DNA of 64,000 nucleotides from Sinotaia quadrata (GCA_028829895.1 CM054179.1:41867617-41931616); one strand, 5' to 3'. Numbered from the stretch's first letter, positions 20,928-35,050 are shown. The notes: a model not told the origin generated them from the sequence alone. Translations and numbers: made by a program.

Positions 20928-23749
20928 CGTAAGCGTGCACAAATGATATGCTAAACCAAGATCATTGCACACGGTACGACTGGACACTAGCCAACTCGGG
21001 CAAAAACTGGAAAACTAGTTTATTATTCTCGAACAGCGCGAGTACGGCAGTCGTTAAGCACCCCGTCCCCTCTCTGCCCGTCTTCAGGGTTCTCCACAGA
21101 AGTGCAGCCTCCGTTTACAGGAGAAAGAAAGAAATAAACGTTATACGATGTGAAGATAGACGGCACGGGTCCCTCGACAATTATTCTGTTTGGAGTACAT
21201 GTATTTCACTGTGAGATTTACAACAACAAAAAAATTAACAACTCTAGGCGAGACGTCACGCCTCTTGCAACATACATCGCACTTTAATACTGTCTGCCAA
21301 TTTGTCTTTTTTATTAGACAAAAAAAAAACATGGACATATTGCTACATTCGCGAAGTGTTGTAGAAGCGTTTATCTCAGCACTTTTCGATTCCCGGTGCT
21401 CGCATCCTCCAGGATTATCTTTCTACGTCGCTTCCCTTCTTCCCACCCTCCCATACACTTTTAGTGAATGACATATGAATTTTGGTGAATTAGATTCTAT
21501 TCAACCGAGTGAGTACCTCCTCCCCCCCTCCCCCGCAGTCTTCCCCATTTTAGTGACGTAAAGTAAATACGTCTATGGATCACAAATGAGAAATCATCCA
21601 AGGATGATAATTTGTCTGTTATCATTTTAAAAAAATAATATTATTTTTTAAAACACTTTCTCACAGGAACTAGCAGTTTCTACTTTTATCACGGGTGGAA
21701 TGTCACGTGTCAAGTAGCTTATACCAAGCGGAACGAAACGGCAGACTCAGGGTGTACTGAACTGAGGAGCACTATTTTTTACCTTCTTAAAATGTCAAAG
21801 TTTCTGAGAATGAATGTTAATGCTATCTTAAAATAGGAAAGTAATATAGCTAAAATGGCATTTAATTAATAGACGAAAACGCGGACAAAAGAGAAGGCAA
21901 AGAATTAAATACTCTTAATAATCAGATTTTTTTAAAAAGTCCTGCAGTAGGAAAAACCTTGGAGAAAATCTATTTTCTTCCTCCTCATCAGCAGGCAAAT
22001 ATAATAAAATATCATACTCGTTGTTCACATATATTAAAAATAAAAGGCTATTTCTTCAGATAATTTACGATATTCACTGACAGTTCTTTTATATGACTGC
22101 AACTTTTAAAAATAACAGTAAAAATTGATGCTGGTCGCGTGAAAAACTGGCTGAGCTTTGTCGAGTGCTTATTTCACGTGGCATTTGACTTCGAAAGGGG
22201 GAGAGAATCCAAGAATGCTTAGAGCATACAAGGCACCAAGATTAATCATACAAAGGAAGAATGGTCTTAACCAAATGCGCGTTAACAGCAACAAAATTTG
22301 CCGTTGGAAGCACAGCACCCATTTTTCCTTTGAACCGTGTACTGCGCCGTTGCTGTTCTCCAAGCAGTGGTCGCACCTGGCTCCTGTGCACCCGATAAAA
22401 TTCGCAACAAAGATGCACCAAGAAAGGGGGGACAACCCATAAGGCATCGGAATAGCTTCGCACCAAGTTAAGCGCCTAATGTCTTTGGAGCTGCTGGTGC
22501 TAGTGGCTGTAAGCTATAGACTAGTTATGACAACACGCACAGTTTACTATAGGGGATAACTGAATACAGCAGAAACCGATATCGACCTCAGTGGCGAATA
22601 TAATGAACGAGTGAACCGAAGACAAACAGGACTTCCAGTGCAGTGATCGGTTTTGTTTTCTCTCTGTGATCTCTTGGGTTGTATTGCGTTGCATTATGCA
22701 CAAAGTTTCTTCTTTCTCTTTGGATCGGAGCCAAGTCAGTAGCATGGCATACTGGTCGGGAGAAGGGCGAGTATTTATACTATTTGTTGTTGTAGGGATT
22801 TTAGGACGTCATACCTGCATTATAGGTTGTAATGCAATACGAACTCCATATCATCTGTTGCAACCCACACGCTGCGACAGAGTACAATAACCTGTCCCTA
22901 AGAAGCTTATGAACAGATATTATGACGTCACTTGCTAATCTTTACGTAATATACCTCCTTCCCTCAGTTTTGCGTTCGTCATGGCGTCAGTATATTTCAC
23001 ATATGTCAGTGTTTGCTTTTTCCCTTTTCAATCCATATAACTTATTGCCCATGTAGGCCATCCTGCTCAAATGAACCATAAAGCTTGCTCACATTTTAAA
23101 TAAGCACTCCATTAAGAAAAGCTGGCTTCTCTAAGAGAGAAATGCGCTGGGATATTTTTGTCTTTCCTTTCATAAAACCTAATCATGATGCTCTTATTTC
23201 GCTCCCTTGTTGTCCATGAAATATTCAGTGAATACTGGGAAAGAGTGATGTCACACGAGTCTTCAATTCCGTTCAATAATTTACAGAACAGACCTTTCTC
23301 CTTTGAATTAAAAATATATTATTTGTTCTTAAAGTAGCTTCCTACCAACCAAAATTGTTCTTGGAGCTAAACTGAAGGCCTTGGCTAGGAAGAAAGATCT
23401 CACTGTCACTTTCCATTTAATGTATTTTTAGTTGTGACGGAATCAGGGGAAGTGGTGGTGGTGGCCTTGGGTGTTGAAGAAATCCTCGGACTAGAAATCA
23501 CCTTGGGTAGTAGGTGTGGATGCACACCCAGACGTGCTGGAAAATTATCAGCGGGCCCATTTGTTGCGGAACAACACTCCGTTGAATCCTCTCTAGGTTA
23601 CAGACACTTGCGGCCTAGTAATCGACCTCTGATTTATTTTTAAAGGGAGGAAAGGACTAGGAAAAATGTCTGGAGTGTTAATATACTCTAGATATTCGAC
23701 GGTGTTTTTTTTACTTTCTACATATGATGTGCCAGAGACGATTGCACAC
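20928..23749. other. No gene recognised; one CRE palindrome
   Basis: The longest repeat-poor stretch of the window. TGACGTCA is at 22923-22930. Several 60-95-codon frames exist (21190-21471, 22158-22447, 22666-22890, 23434-23643) but none carries a recognisable domain, and none shows a convincing splice-site pair. It could hold short exons I cannot see. Confidence 0.35.
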
Positions 23750-23820
23750 ACATACACACACTTCGAATTTTTTTGTTGAAATAGTCTAAAAGTCTCACTC
23801 TCTCTCTCACACACACACAC

Positions 23821-23882
<62 letters not shown>

Positions 23883-23910
23883 CGAATTTTTTTGTGAAAT
23901 AGTCTAAAAG

Positions 23911-23992
<82 letters not shown>

Positions 23993-23999
23993 CGAAATA
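23750..23999 (+). repeat. Compound (CA)n/(TC)n minisatellite, two macro-units
   Basis: The order (CA)n, TTCGAATTTTTTTG, GAAATAGTCTAAAAGTCTC, (TC)n, (CA)n occurs twice, with a third start (CACTTCGAAATAC) at the right end. Each macro-unit carries its own CA and TC microsatellites of different length. Confidence 0.9.
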
Positions 24000-25599
24000 C
24001 ATACTCAACTTAGTCTCTTGCTGTCTTTCCATCTGTCTGTCTCTCTCTCCCACACACGCATACACACCTCTTAGTTTTGTTCTCTCTCTCTCTAGTTAGG
24101 ACAACATTCCCCCCACCCTTCTGACAATAGATGTTTAAATAGATTATATTTAGCAATTTGAGAGCATTGTCAACCATTATACATTTCATAATATCACAGT
24201 TTGTTTCTCTCTGCTTCAATGCCTCCTACTCAAGATAAAAAATCCGGTGACTCAATGGCGGCCCTTGACAGGATGAAGTGCCCGTTTCTTTATCGTTGGC
24301 AGAGCAACCTGTGCAGCTAACAAGTAAGAGTGCTTTCTTTCATCAATTTCAAACACCATATTGTTTATAATAATGTTAAGATGACACACATCACCAACAC
24401 TCTCTTACTCTCTCCCTCTGATTAAAAAAAAGTTCTAAGCTAAGCGCTAAGTCATGCTCAGAGAAAACAACAAGAAGTGAGATAATCATCCAAATTCTGT
24501 TACGTACTAAATGTCTACAGCCTAGCCCGAGTGCTTTCGTGTGCCTAAGAGTTAAGCAACAAGCAAACTATATGTACGTCGTTACTACAATTTTTTTTCT
24601 AACACAAAAGTGAAAGTGATAGTGCTCATAAACTAAACACGTAGCAAGAGAGCGGGTTGGGCGGGGCGGCGGTGGGGGTGGGGTGGGGTTGGACGGATGG
24701 TTAGTAACGACAGTGAAGACGTTCTAAATGGGTGTTAAGGGAGTCTACAGATTGAGGCGTGCAAAGTGCTAGTGGTGAGGTTGGAGGTGAAAGAGCACCT
24801 TGCTCCCACAGGTCAAGGTCGAACGTCAGGACGAAGGCCATGGGCAAGGTCAGTCCTGTTGCGGACCTGGGCATTATCTTTTGGAGGTTCGTAGTAAGAG
24901 TTCTTGTTCACTGATGGTAACCCTGCTGAGAGATAAGGCGATGAATCAGGTTAATAAATGTGATACTCTCAACTATATAAAACGATAAGCAAAATTACTG
25001 TACTACTTTTTATTAGATCAAAGTACTTGAATGGCATTTTTGAAATGTATTATAATATTGGATCGTGAGAATTTGGCACTCTTTAGAAGTGAAGAGGGAA
25101 ATAATGTAGGTAGTAGCACTGCTTCAACCTGACCATACATTTGTATTAGCAAACTGTTGCAACCCGCGTGTGTCGTTTTGGCAGAGGTACTGTATTACGA
25201 ATTTGACTGCACGTCTTGTCCTATGAACATGCATTCTGAATTTGGATTTGAGCTGACCCTATTTCCACCAAGCAATACGGGTTGCAGCAAATATTTGGCA
25301 TCCCTACCAGCCAGAAAATGGCATTAACGATTGCCGATATGCTTTAAGAACTTAGTCTCATCATTATATCATAATCTGTTGAAACGGGTTTGTAAGCTCT
25401 TTATAGAGATAAAATAAATGCAAACGTTGCTTAGATTTATTTTAATCACAGTAAGATCGATGAGGTTTATTGCTTACTTCTGCAAATTTAGGATTATCCA
25501 GGTTAATATTACTGGACGTTTGAATCGGGCGATGCCAAAGTGCTGGAAGACCTATCTAGGACAACAGAGACAGTTATTTCCTTTTCCAGTATCGTTCAT
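24000..25599. other. No gene recognised
   Basis: Contains a short TC-rich segment (24030-24095) and a G-rich segment on plus (24653-24700). The frames at 24800-24988 and 25418-25639 are unrecognised and short. Confidence 0.35.
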
Positions 25600-25740
25600 A
25601 AATGACAATGAGATTACCTATTTTATCTTCCATGCTTAAATGACAATGACATTACCTATTTTATCTTCCATGCTTAAATGACAATGATATTACCTATTTT
25701 ATCTTCCATGCTTAAATTATAATGACATTACCTATTTGAC
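25600..25740 (+). repeat. 38-bp minisatellite, ~3.7 copies
   Basis: AAATGACAATGACATTACCT starts at 25600, 25638 and 25676, with a diverged copy at 25714. Confidence 0.9.
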
Positions 25741-26689
25741 TTAAATTATGAATGAACATTGAAACATTGAGTGGATTAAAGGGGCTTTGATACTACATTT
25801 TTTTTAGGATTTAAATGCATGTACTACTGTTGAAAGTTTTGAATGAATGAATTTTTTTTTTAAAGTGCCAAGAACTTACAAGATCCTTTCAGAATGTATA
25901 TATTTACTGTGTTCTTTAATGAAAAAGTAAAATTTGTCACTTCATTTTGTTTCTATCTTGATTCTGAACATTAAAAAACGCATTGGACATAAAAACAAAC
26001 AGCTGCAAATTCACAGTAATTATATGGTGTAATTCTGTAACTCTGAAAAGTATGTGTTCTATAGTTCTGAGATGTATGTATAAAGTACATACAGCCAAAC
26101 TAATTTTGTAATATCACACACTATGTCCTTAAAAGGGACAAGTGGCTATTCATATAATGGGAATATCTTTTGAGCATATATGATCATGACAAGGGCATCA
26201 AAATATTCACTGGGCAACATTGGCACCCCAAACTTGCTAACACCAATGTGTGATCAGGGTGAAAGCTTAAAGACGTAACGTTAAAATATCAATCCAATTG
26301 AAAGTGTGCCAAATAGGTAAGTACGATTATAGAAAGTTTGATGTCTGCTGACAATGCCTGCTGATGTAGAAGACAATATGTTATCCAACTTCTTAATCTA
26401 TTCACGTATCGCTGACGGTGAATTACCTCTACTAAGGATTTAAATAACAAAAATAAAAGAAAAAAATAAACTGCGAGGTGAATCCGACACAGATCAAAAT
26501 GAACGTTTCCTTTGTAGTAAACATTGAAAAAAAACTTAAGTGAGGGCGAAATATATACAAAACGTTGCGAACGACCGATGCAGACCTAAGACTTAAATGA
26601 TTCGGGATACGTTATTGGAAGTATCTTGTTACAGAAAGTGAAAAATCGTAAAGAGGAAATTTAAAAGAAAAATTTTGGCAGAGTGTTCA
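25741..26689. other. No recognisable feature
   Basis: AT-rich, with A/T homopolymer runs and no frame of note. Confidence 0.4.
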
Positions 26690-27310
26690 AAAGAGAGTCA
26701 AGGCAACTGGAAGATATTACAATTAGAGAGAGAGAGAGAGAGAGAGAGAGACAAGGCAACTGAAAGATATTACAATTAGAGAGAGAGACAAGGCAACTAA
26801 AAGACATTACAATTAGATATATAGATAGATAGATAGAGTGAGTGAGAGAGAGACAAGGCAACTGAAAGACATTACACTTAGAGAGAGAGACAGAGAGAGA
26901 GAGACAAGGCAGCTGAAAGACATTACACTTAGAGAGAGAGACAGAGAGAGACAGAGAGAGAGACAGAGAGAGAGAGACAAGGCAACTGAAAGACATTACA
27001 ATTAGAGAGAGAGACAGAGAGAGAGAGACAAGGCAAATGAAAGACATTACAATTAGAGAGAGAGAGACAAGGCAACTAAAAGACATTACAATTCGATATA
27101 TAGATAGAGTGAGTGAGAGAGAGACAAGGCAACTGAAAGACATTACAATTAGATAGATAGATAGATAGATAGGTAGATTGATAGAGTGAGAGAGAGACAA
27201 GGCAACTGAAAGACATTACAATTAGATAGATAGATAGATAGATAGATAGATTGAGAGAGAGACAAGGCAAGAGACAACTGAAAGACATTACAATTAGATA
27301 GATATGAGTA
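26690..27310 (+). repeat. Compound minisatellite with internal (GA)n and (GATA)n
   Basis: About thirteen copies of ACAAGGCAACTGAAAGACAT plus TACAATTAGA are separated by tracts of GA or GATA repeats of different lengths. Some copies have GAGACAGAGA instead. The two minus frames of 179 and 128 codons (repeating MSFSCLVSLSL) are artefacts. Confidence 0.9.
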
Positions 27311-28267
<957 letters not shown>

Positions 28268-28805
28268 ATCACAATGCATATTCGTATAAATTTGATTATA
28301 AGCAATACTAAGGAAAGTAAAGCCATGAAAGTGTAATGAATGTATACAAGGTTCAACCAAATGCTGTTCAATAACGTTCAAAGCGCAGTACATGAGGTAA
28401 CTCTGGGCTCGATGGTTAAGCGCTGCATATTGAACGAAGTACATAGGGATAAACTCGATAGTCCGTGAGGCAATGCAGATGATTCAGATCTGTTGAAATA
28501 AACAATGTCCAGGAGATGTCTAAGAAGCTGGACAAAGTAGTCGCATGAGCGGAATTGTTGATATAATTTATTATGTAGACATGGAGATGGAGGGCAGGGA
28601 AAGTCCTTAGATGAAGTCAGTGCCTTGGCTAGAGAAAGTGTGTGTTGATGTGGGTAATGTGACCATTCGCGGCCAAGATGAATTTAGAAGTGGAAAAAAT
28701 GTGCACAGTGATGGAGAAGGTGCACACAGAATAATGAAAACATTGTTGGAGATGGTGAAGTGGCACCTAGACAGAGGGAACGTGCATTAGAGTTTTAATA
28801 CAGAA
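28268..28805. other. No recognisable feature
   Basis: Unique-looking sequence; nothing supported. Confidence 0.4.
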
Positions 28806-29640
28806 TGAGGTGTTGTGCAATACAGCTTCAACATAGAGTTGGAGAATGTGCAATACAGCTTCAACATAGGGTTGGGGAATGTGCAATACAGCTTCAACAT
28901 AGAGTTGGGGAATGTGCAATACAGCTTCAACATAGAGTTGGGGAATGTGCAATACAGCTTCAACATAGAATTGGGGAATGTGCAATACATCTTCAACATA
29001 GAGTTGGGGAATGTGCAATACAGCTTCATCATAGAGTTGGGGAATGTGCAATACAGCTTCATCATAGAGTTGGGGAATGTGCAATACAGCTTCAACATAG
29101 AGTTGGGGAATGTGCAATACATCTTCCACATAGAGTTGAGGAATGTGCAATACTTCTATCACATAGAGTTGGGGAATGTGCAATGCAGCTTTACAGTTTC
29201 AACATAGAGTGAGGGAATGTGCAATACAGTTTCAACATAGATTTGTGGAATGTACAATACAGCTTCCACATGAGTTGGGGAATGTACAATACAACTTCAA
29301 CATTGAGTTGGGTAATGGGCAATACATCTTCCACATAGAGTTATGGAATGAGCAATACAGCTTTACATTTCAACACATAGTTGGGGAATGTGAAATACAG
29401 CTTCATCATAGAGTTGGGGATTGTGGAATGCACCTTCAACATATAATTGGGGATTATGAAATACAGTATAAGCATAGGGGTGGGAAATGTGCAATAAAGT
29501 TTCAACATAGGGTGAGGATATGTTGAATACATTTTCAATATAGAGTTGGAGAATGTGCATATGATTTCAACATAAGAGTGAGGGAATGTGCAATACTGTT
29601 TTAGCATAGGATGAGGGTATGTGGAACGTAGAGTGGGGAA
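28806..29640 (+). repeat. 33-bp minisatellite, ~25 copies, decaying rightward
   Basis: Units read CAACATAGAGTTGGGGAATG followed by TGCAATACAGCTT. Copies from 28840 to 29110 are nearly identical, and those beyond 29200 acquire indels and substitutions. The multiple-of-three period opens two plus and two minus frames of 103-138 codons, none constrained. Confidence 0.95.
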
Positions 29641-31651
29641 ATACAGAATCATGATAAAGTTAATGAATGTGCAGTAAAGGTTCTAAGGAGAGCTAAATAC
29701 GATCCGTCACACAATTATAGCCGTTAAATTAGTACATTATTAAGCAATCACTTTCCTCCTCCTCCACCACCACCACCACCACAACCCGTCATTGTCAGAC
29801 GTATTGGTTCTTAGCTAAATCTTTTCCCTTTTTGTCTTTTTGTGGACAGAGTTGGACAGGAACTCACTCGCATTCCTCAAACTCGAAGCCAACTAGAGGC
29901 GAAAGAAAAACAAATGTCCATTTCTCCATCGAATCCATCAGTTACGTCCCTTAAGGCTTGCAATTCTTTTTTTTTTCCCCGGCATGGAGCATCGATTGAT
30001 TGTAGATGTTATACAGCCCCACATTGCAAGTGCATGCGTACTCTTTTGTCCTTCGAATGCTAACGATAGATGGCCACCCATGTGTCACATAATGGCTTAT
30101 GAAACACCCACATCTCCTCTAAAATTAGACTACATGTACATGCAAACCTACCTTCTAGAAAGGCCGACCCTTTATTCCCAGGCTGGAAACATACCTGAAT
30201 GTTCCAGACAACTGACTAAACTAACCAATCAAAGCGCAGCTCAGCCACATGAACGAATGTACCAGAAACTCACCTGTAAATCATTAGTCGAATGCAAGCT
30301 GACCATTGAGGAACACATATTTTGGCTCCAGGTGTTAACAAAGTATATTCATACAACTAGCCTTATTGCCAGTTATCCATAGAAAGAAATCATTCCTCTG
30401 TATATATTACTGCCGAAGGTATGTGGTTTTGCTTGCTTGCCTAATTAATATTATATTCATGTTTATCTCTTGACATAATCTATAATTAATTTAACATGTG
30501 AGGACAATTTCAACACACGCTGCTTGTCATGATCAGGGTGTTGAGTAAGGGAGATAATACCAGCTGCCTGTATCAACAACAGGTCGTTGCGTTTAGCAAG
30601 ACAAAAAACAAGATAAAGATGCCATGTTTAAGTGTGTTAAGAACACATTGACCCCAGTTTCATGGGAAAATAATAAGCTGCTATGTTTGTGTCAAAAACA
30701 TTGCGTTCTGAACGTTTGTGTCAAAAACATTGCGTTCTGAACGATTGTGAGGAAAGACAAGGGGAGAATGTTGAAGTATGTCTAGAAAGGCATTCTGAAT
30801 TGAAAGGAGGTAAAAGAAAGAATAAAAGCGCAAATATATCAAACTTAGGATGTCCTGATTGGAAGATAGACTAAAACACCATTTGTCCTACTTAGGTGAG
30901 AGTGGAGAAAAATCAGGTGTCACGACTTTGTGAGAAAAGAAAGGAGTATCTATTGTATGTGAGAAATTAATTAGCTTCGTTCCGCTGAGAAAAGAAATTA
31001 ATTTGGTGCCAGGACGAAACAATCCGCAGGCGTTGACGTTCGGTTAAGAAATAAACGAATTTCATAGTAGAGTAAGTAGACGAAAGTTAGCCACGAACAT
31101 TGTGTCCACCCTCCTCACCCACCAACCAACGCATCTCTGACAGAAAATTGTAGCCACAGATATTAACAAAGATCAGGCCTAGCAGCATATGTGTTACGCA
31201 AGTTTCTATTGGAGAATGTTGACTGCATTCCAGTAAAAGAAATCTGTGACGTGTGGATTGGAGAACGACAGAAGCACCTTTATCTCCAGTAGTTAGATTG
31301 GATGTTCTATTCTTAGCGACTACAACGGGTGATAACAATTCTTTGTAGCGGGCGCGTGCATACCAGCGAGTTCAAGTTCTTCGCCAGAGATATTTAGGCT
31401 CGCAGGAGGGCAGAAATAAATAACTCTATTGTGTCTGTCAGTTCCTGCTTGCATCCTTCAAAAGTCAGAAGTGTCTAAAAGGAAACGTGAATGCTATTAT
31501 GACGTTGTCACTTTATTCCATTAGGCAAAGAATAATTAATTTTCAAAAGATCGCCTGTCGTTTGGGAAAAACAGAACGGTGGGAGGATGCCCTTTAAGCA
31601 GTGGAATTTATTTTAGTCTGACAAGTTGTTTCAGGAACGATTGTTTTTAAT
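29641..31651. other. No gene recognised; small duplications only
   Basis: Contains a CAC-rich stretch (29757-29785) and a 29-bp tandem duplication, GTTTGTGTCAAAAACATTGC plus GTTCTGAAC, at 30685-30742. The plus frame 29984-30382 (132 codons) is the longest non-repetitive one in the window but shows no domain I know, so I leave it unannotated. Confidence 0.35.
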
Positions 31652-31985
31652 ATGGTACATGAATATAATCTCCCTTAGTTACGCAGTTAAGTGTTATTTG
31701 AATGTAATCTCCCTTAGTACGCAGTAATGTGGTATTTGAATGTAATCTCCCTTAGTATGCAGTAATGTGGTATTTGAATGTAATCTCACTTCACATGTAG
31801 CAATGTGATATTTGAATATAATCTCCTTTCACATGTGGTAATGCGGTATTGGAATGTAATCTCCGTTTACATGTGGTACTGAGGTGTTTGAATGTACACT
31901 CCTTTAGCAAGTAGTAGTGCTGTGTTTGAATGTACTCTCCTTTTGCACGTAGCAGCGTTGTGCTGGAAGGTAGTCTCCTTTGAGA
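31652..31985 (+). repeat. 38-bp minisatellite, ~8 copies
   Basis: Units read TGTAATCTCCCTTAGTACGC followed by AGTAATGTGGTATTTGAA. The left copies are most alike and the right copies diverge strongly. Confidence 0.85.
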
Positions 31986-32847
31986 TAGTTTCTTCTCCTT
32001 AGTTTCTTTGACCTTAGCTTAATGAGATATAGCTGAAGTTTTGACGTCATGGATCACGTGCATGATAGGCAGCCAGTCTACAAATTCACTTCACGTATGC
32101 GCTCGACTTTTGCAGCAGTTTTGGAAAAGAAAGGACCCGGCTAAAACTATCATAAATTTAGCACAGCGAAATGGTAGTATACCACTTTCATTAATAATCA
32201 AGAATGTGGAAATTACAAAATGGAAACCTAGACTAGCAACAATGGCATAAACAGTTTCTTGCCAAAGAAAGTGACAGAATGCATTCAAGCACGAAAGATG
32301 ATTTGATTAGAACAGTTGTCTTTCCTTGCTTGTGCATCAGTGCTTGCGGATAGTGATGGATAACTGATTGACCGAACTTTCCTCGGAGGACTATTGATGC
32401 ATTATGGGTAGACAAGCTCCGACAGCGACTTGCACCTATGTCTTTGGAGCTTACAGATCGGATGCCAGTGTGTCCCCCGAAGGCCAGATTGGGTCTCAGT
32501 TCACGCTCTTAGCCTGGAGGCAGCTGGTAGAAAACGATAGTGAGTTCCAATGGCATTTGGTGAGCAGTGAGTTTAAAATGCTATCAATAACTAACGAACA
32601 ATGTAATTTAGCGAGAGACTCCTTTCAGCAGGAAATGGATTTTGTTTGAACCATGCATGTAAATATCTCAAGTCAAAACACTATTTGAATATTTTCAAAG
32701 GCACTTTCCGTTTACCATTTTATTTTAATTTAAAACATCGCGATGTTATTTACAGTCGTTTGACTTTATTTGTTTGTGGAACAAAGTAAACCAGACATAT
32801 CTGGAAGTACTGTCCTACGTACGATATCTCACATTGCTACTTTGGAA
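31986..32847. other. No gene recognised; one CRE palindrome
   Basis: TGACGTCA is at 32042-32049, followed by ATCACGTGCATGAT. The plus frame 32404-32649 ends near a donor-like GTGAGC but has an in-frame stop before any acceptor I trust; not annotated. Confidence 0.35.
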
Positions 32848-34250
32848 CGAGAAATCGCTCACAGTACTATCTTTAGCACTAGAAATCGCTCACTGTACTA
32901 TCTTTAGCACTAGAAATCGCTCACAGTACTATCTTTAGCACTAGAAATCGCTCACTGTACTATCTTTAGCACTAGAAATCGCTCACTGTACTATCTTTAG
33001 CACTAGAAATCGCTCACTGTACTATCTTTAGCACTAGAAATCGCTCACAGTACTATCTTTAGCACTAGAAATCGCTCACTGTACTATCTTTAGCACTAGA
33101 AATCGCTCACAGTACTATCTTTAGCACTAGAAATCGCTCACTGTACTATCTTTAGCACTAGAAATCGCTCACAGTACTATCTTTAGCACTAGAAATCGCT
33201 CACTGTACTATCTTTAGCACTAGAAATCGCTCACTGTACTATCTTTAGCACTAGAAATCGCTCACTGTACTATCTTTAGCACTAGAAATCGCTCACTGTA
33301 CTATCTTTAGCACTAGAAATCGCTCACTGTACTATCTTTAGCACTAGAAATCGCTCACTGTACTATCTTTAGCACTAGAAATCGCTCACTGTACTATCTT
33401 TAGCACTAGAAATCACTCACTGTATTATATTTAGCACTAGAAATCGCTCACTGTACTATCTTTAGCACTAGAAATCGCTCACTGTACTATCTTTAGCACT
33501 AGAAATCGCTCACTGTACTATCTTTAGCACTAGAAATCACTCACTGTACTATATTTAGCACTAGAAATCGCTCACAGTACTATCTTTAGCACTAGAAATC
33601 GCTCACAGCATTATCTTTAGCACTAGAAATCGCTCACTGTATTATCTTTAGCACTAGAAATCACTCACTGTATTATATTTAGCACTAGAAATCACTCACT
33701 GTATTATCTTTAGCACTAGAAATCGCTCACTGTATTATCTTTAGCACTAGAAATCTCTCACTGTATTATATTTAGCGCTGGAAATCGCTCACAGTACTAT
33801 CTTTAGCACTAGAAATCGCTCACAGTACTATTTTCGGCACTATAGATTGCTCACAGTACTATCTTTGACATTTGAAATCACTCACCATATTATCTTCGGC
33901 ACTTGAAATCGCTCACAGTACTATCTTTGACATTTGAAATCACTCACCATATTATCTTCGGCACTTGAAATCGCTCACAGTACTATCTCTGGCACAAGAG
34001 ATTGCTGACAGTACTATTTTTGGTACAAGAGATTGCTGACAGGACTATCTTTGGCACTAGAGTTCACTGACAGTACTATCTCTGGCACAAGAGATTGCTG
34101 ACAGTACTATTTTTGGTACAATAGATCGCTGACAATACTTTCTTTGTCACAAGAGATTCTGGCAATACTATCTTTGGTACTAGAGTTCATTGACAGTGCT
34201 ATCTTAGAGTTCATTGACAGTGCTATCTTTGGCACTAGCATCAACTGAGA
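32848..34250 (+). repeat. 31-bp minisatellite, ~45 copies (largest array)
   Basis: Units read ACTAGAAATCGCTCACTGTA followed by CTATCTTTAGC. From 32848 to about 33840 about 32 copies differ mainly at one position (CACTG versus CACAG), with occasional CACTCAC and TATTATAT variants clustered at 33410-33770. From 33840 to 34250 the units decay (GGCACAAGAGATTGCTGACA). The non-random alternation of variants indicates multi-unit duplication. Confidence 0.95.
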
Positions 34251-34837
34251 GTACTATTAGTGCCAATAGACAAAAGGAATGCCACTGAAATCCAAACAAC
34301 TGACACTGCGTTTTACAGCCCTTTGAAGAAAGCTGGAAGAATTCAAGGACAGGAATGGTAAACCGATATTGTTTAAAGTGTGAGTCAATGAAAATTATTT
34401 CCAATTATTTTTGTCAGTCATTTGGATGGTAGTTTGCCTTTCCCACCCCCTGAAAATGAGTCCACTGTAGGGACAGCCCAATAGGTTATCGATAGGCCAA
34501 TTTGCTTGCTGCCACTTCACAAAGAAAATTTTTAAAAAATGGCAGTGAGAGGAGCACAAGTGAGAAAATACTTTTTCTCTTTTAAATATGCTTCATCTCA
34601 TTTGCAACACGAACGCGAGTACTTTCACGTAAAAATGTCGGCGAGCATACCATCTATCTTATGTATATGAGCGTGTATAGGTGATTTTATTTATAAAAAA
34701 AATAATTAGGTCACAGTAACACGCACTTAGCATACAGTTTGGGAAATCGTACACCTAGGAACGTGTATGTAATATGCAAAGATTGGAGGACAGTATTGGA
34801 AATATGTTCAAGAGGAACGGATGGATGGAGATCACTC
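34251..34837. other. No recognisable feature
   Basis: AT-rich sequence between arrays; nothing supported. Confidence 0.4.
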
Positions 34838-34965
34838 AGGTCGGATGAAGATCCACTACGGTCGGATGAAGATCCACTACGGTCGGATGAAGATCCACTA
34901 CGGTCCGATGAAGATCCACTACGGTCCGATGAAGATCTACTACGGTCGGACGAAGATCTATCACA
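34838..34965 (+). repeat. 21-bp minisatellite, 6 copies
   Basis: GGTCGGATGAAGATCCACTA plus C, six copies with sparse substitutions. The frame is open as a seven-residue repeat (RSDEDPL). Confidence 0.9.
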
Positions 34966-34988
34966 TAGCGCAGAACAATACTAACAGA

Positions 34989-35050
34989 ATTCACCTTATC
35001 CAAAATGTCTACTAATAGACATATTTATTTTAATTTTGGATAAGGTGAAT
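34989..35050. repeat. 62-bp hairpin: 18-bp perfect inverted repeat
   Basis: ATTCACCTTATCCAAAAT (34989-35006) is exactly reverse-complementary to 35033-35050. The 26-bp loop contains a second small stem, GTCT-ACTAAT-AGAC (35007-35020). It could be a fold-back element end or a structured transcript. No mature RNA can be claimed. Confidence 0.75.

Noticed and set aside
29984..30382. 132-codon non-repetitive plus frame
   Set aside because: No recognisable domain, no promoter or splice context, and amino-acid content resembling random AT-rich sequence.
32404..32649. Plus frame of 81 codons ending near a GTGAGC donor
   Set aside because: An in-frame stop (32395-32397) separates it from the only plausible acceptor, and the peptide is not recognised.
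32848..34250. CRISPR-like appearance of 31-44-bp regularly spaced repeats (also 35181-35600, 38853-39644)
   Set aside because: Units are directly abutted with no unique spacers between conserved repeats, and the setting is an animal genome without cas genes.
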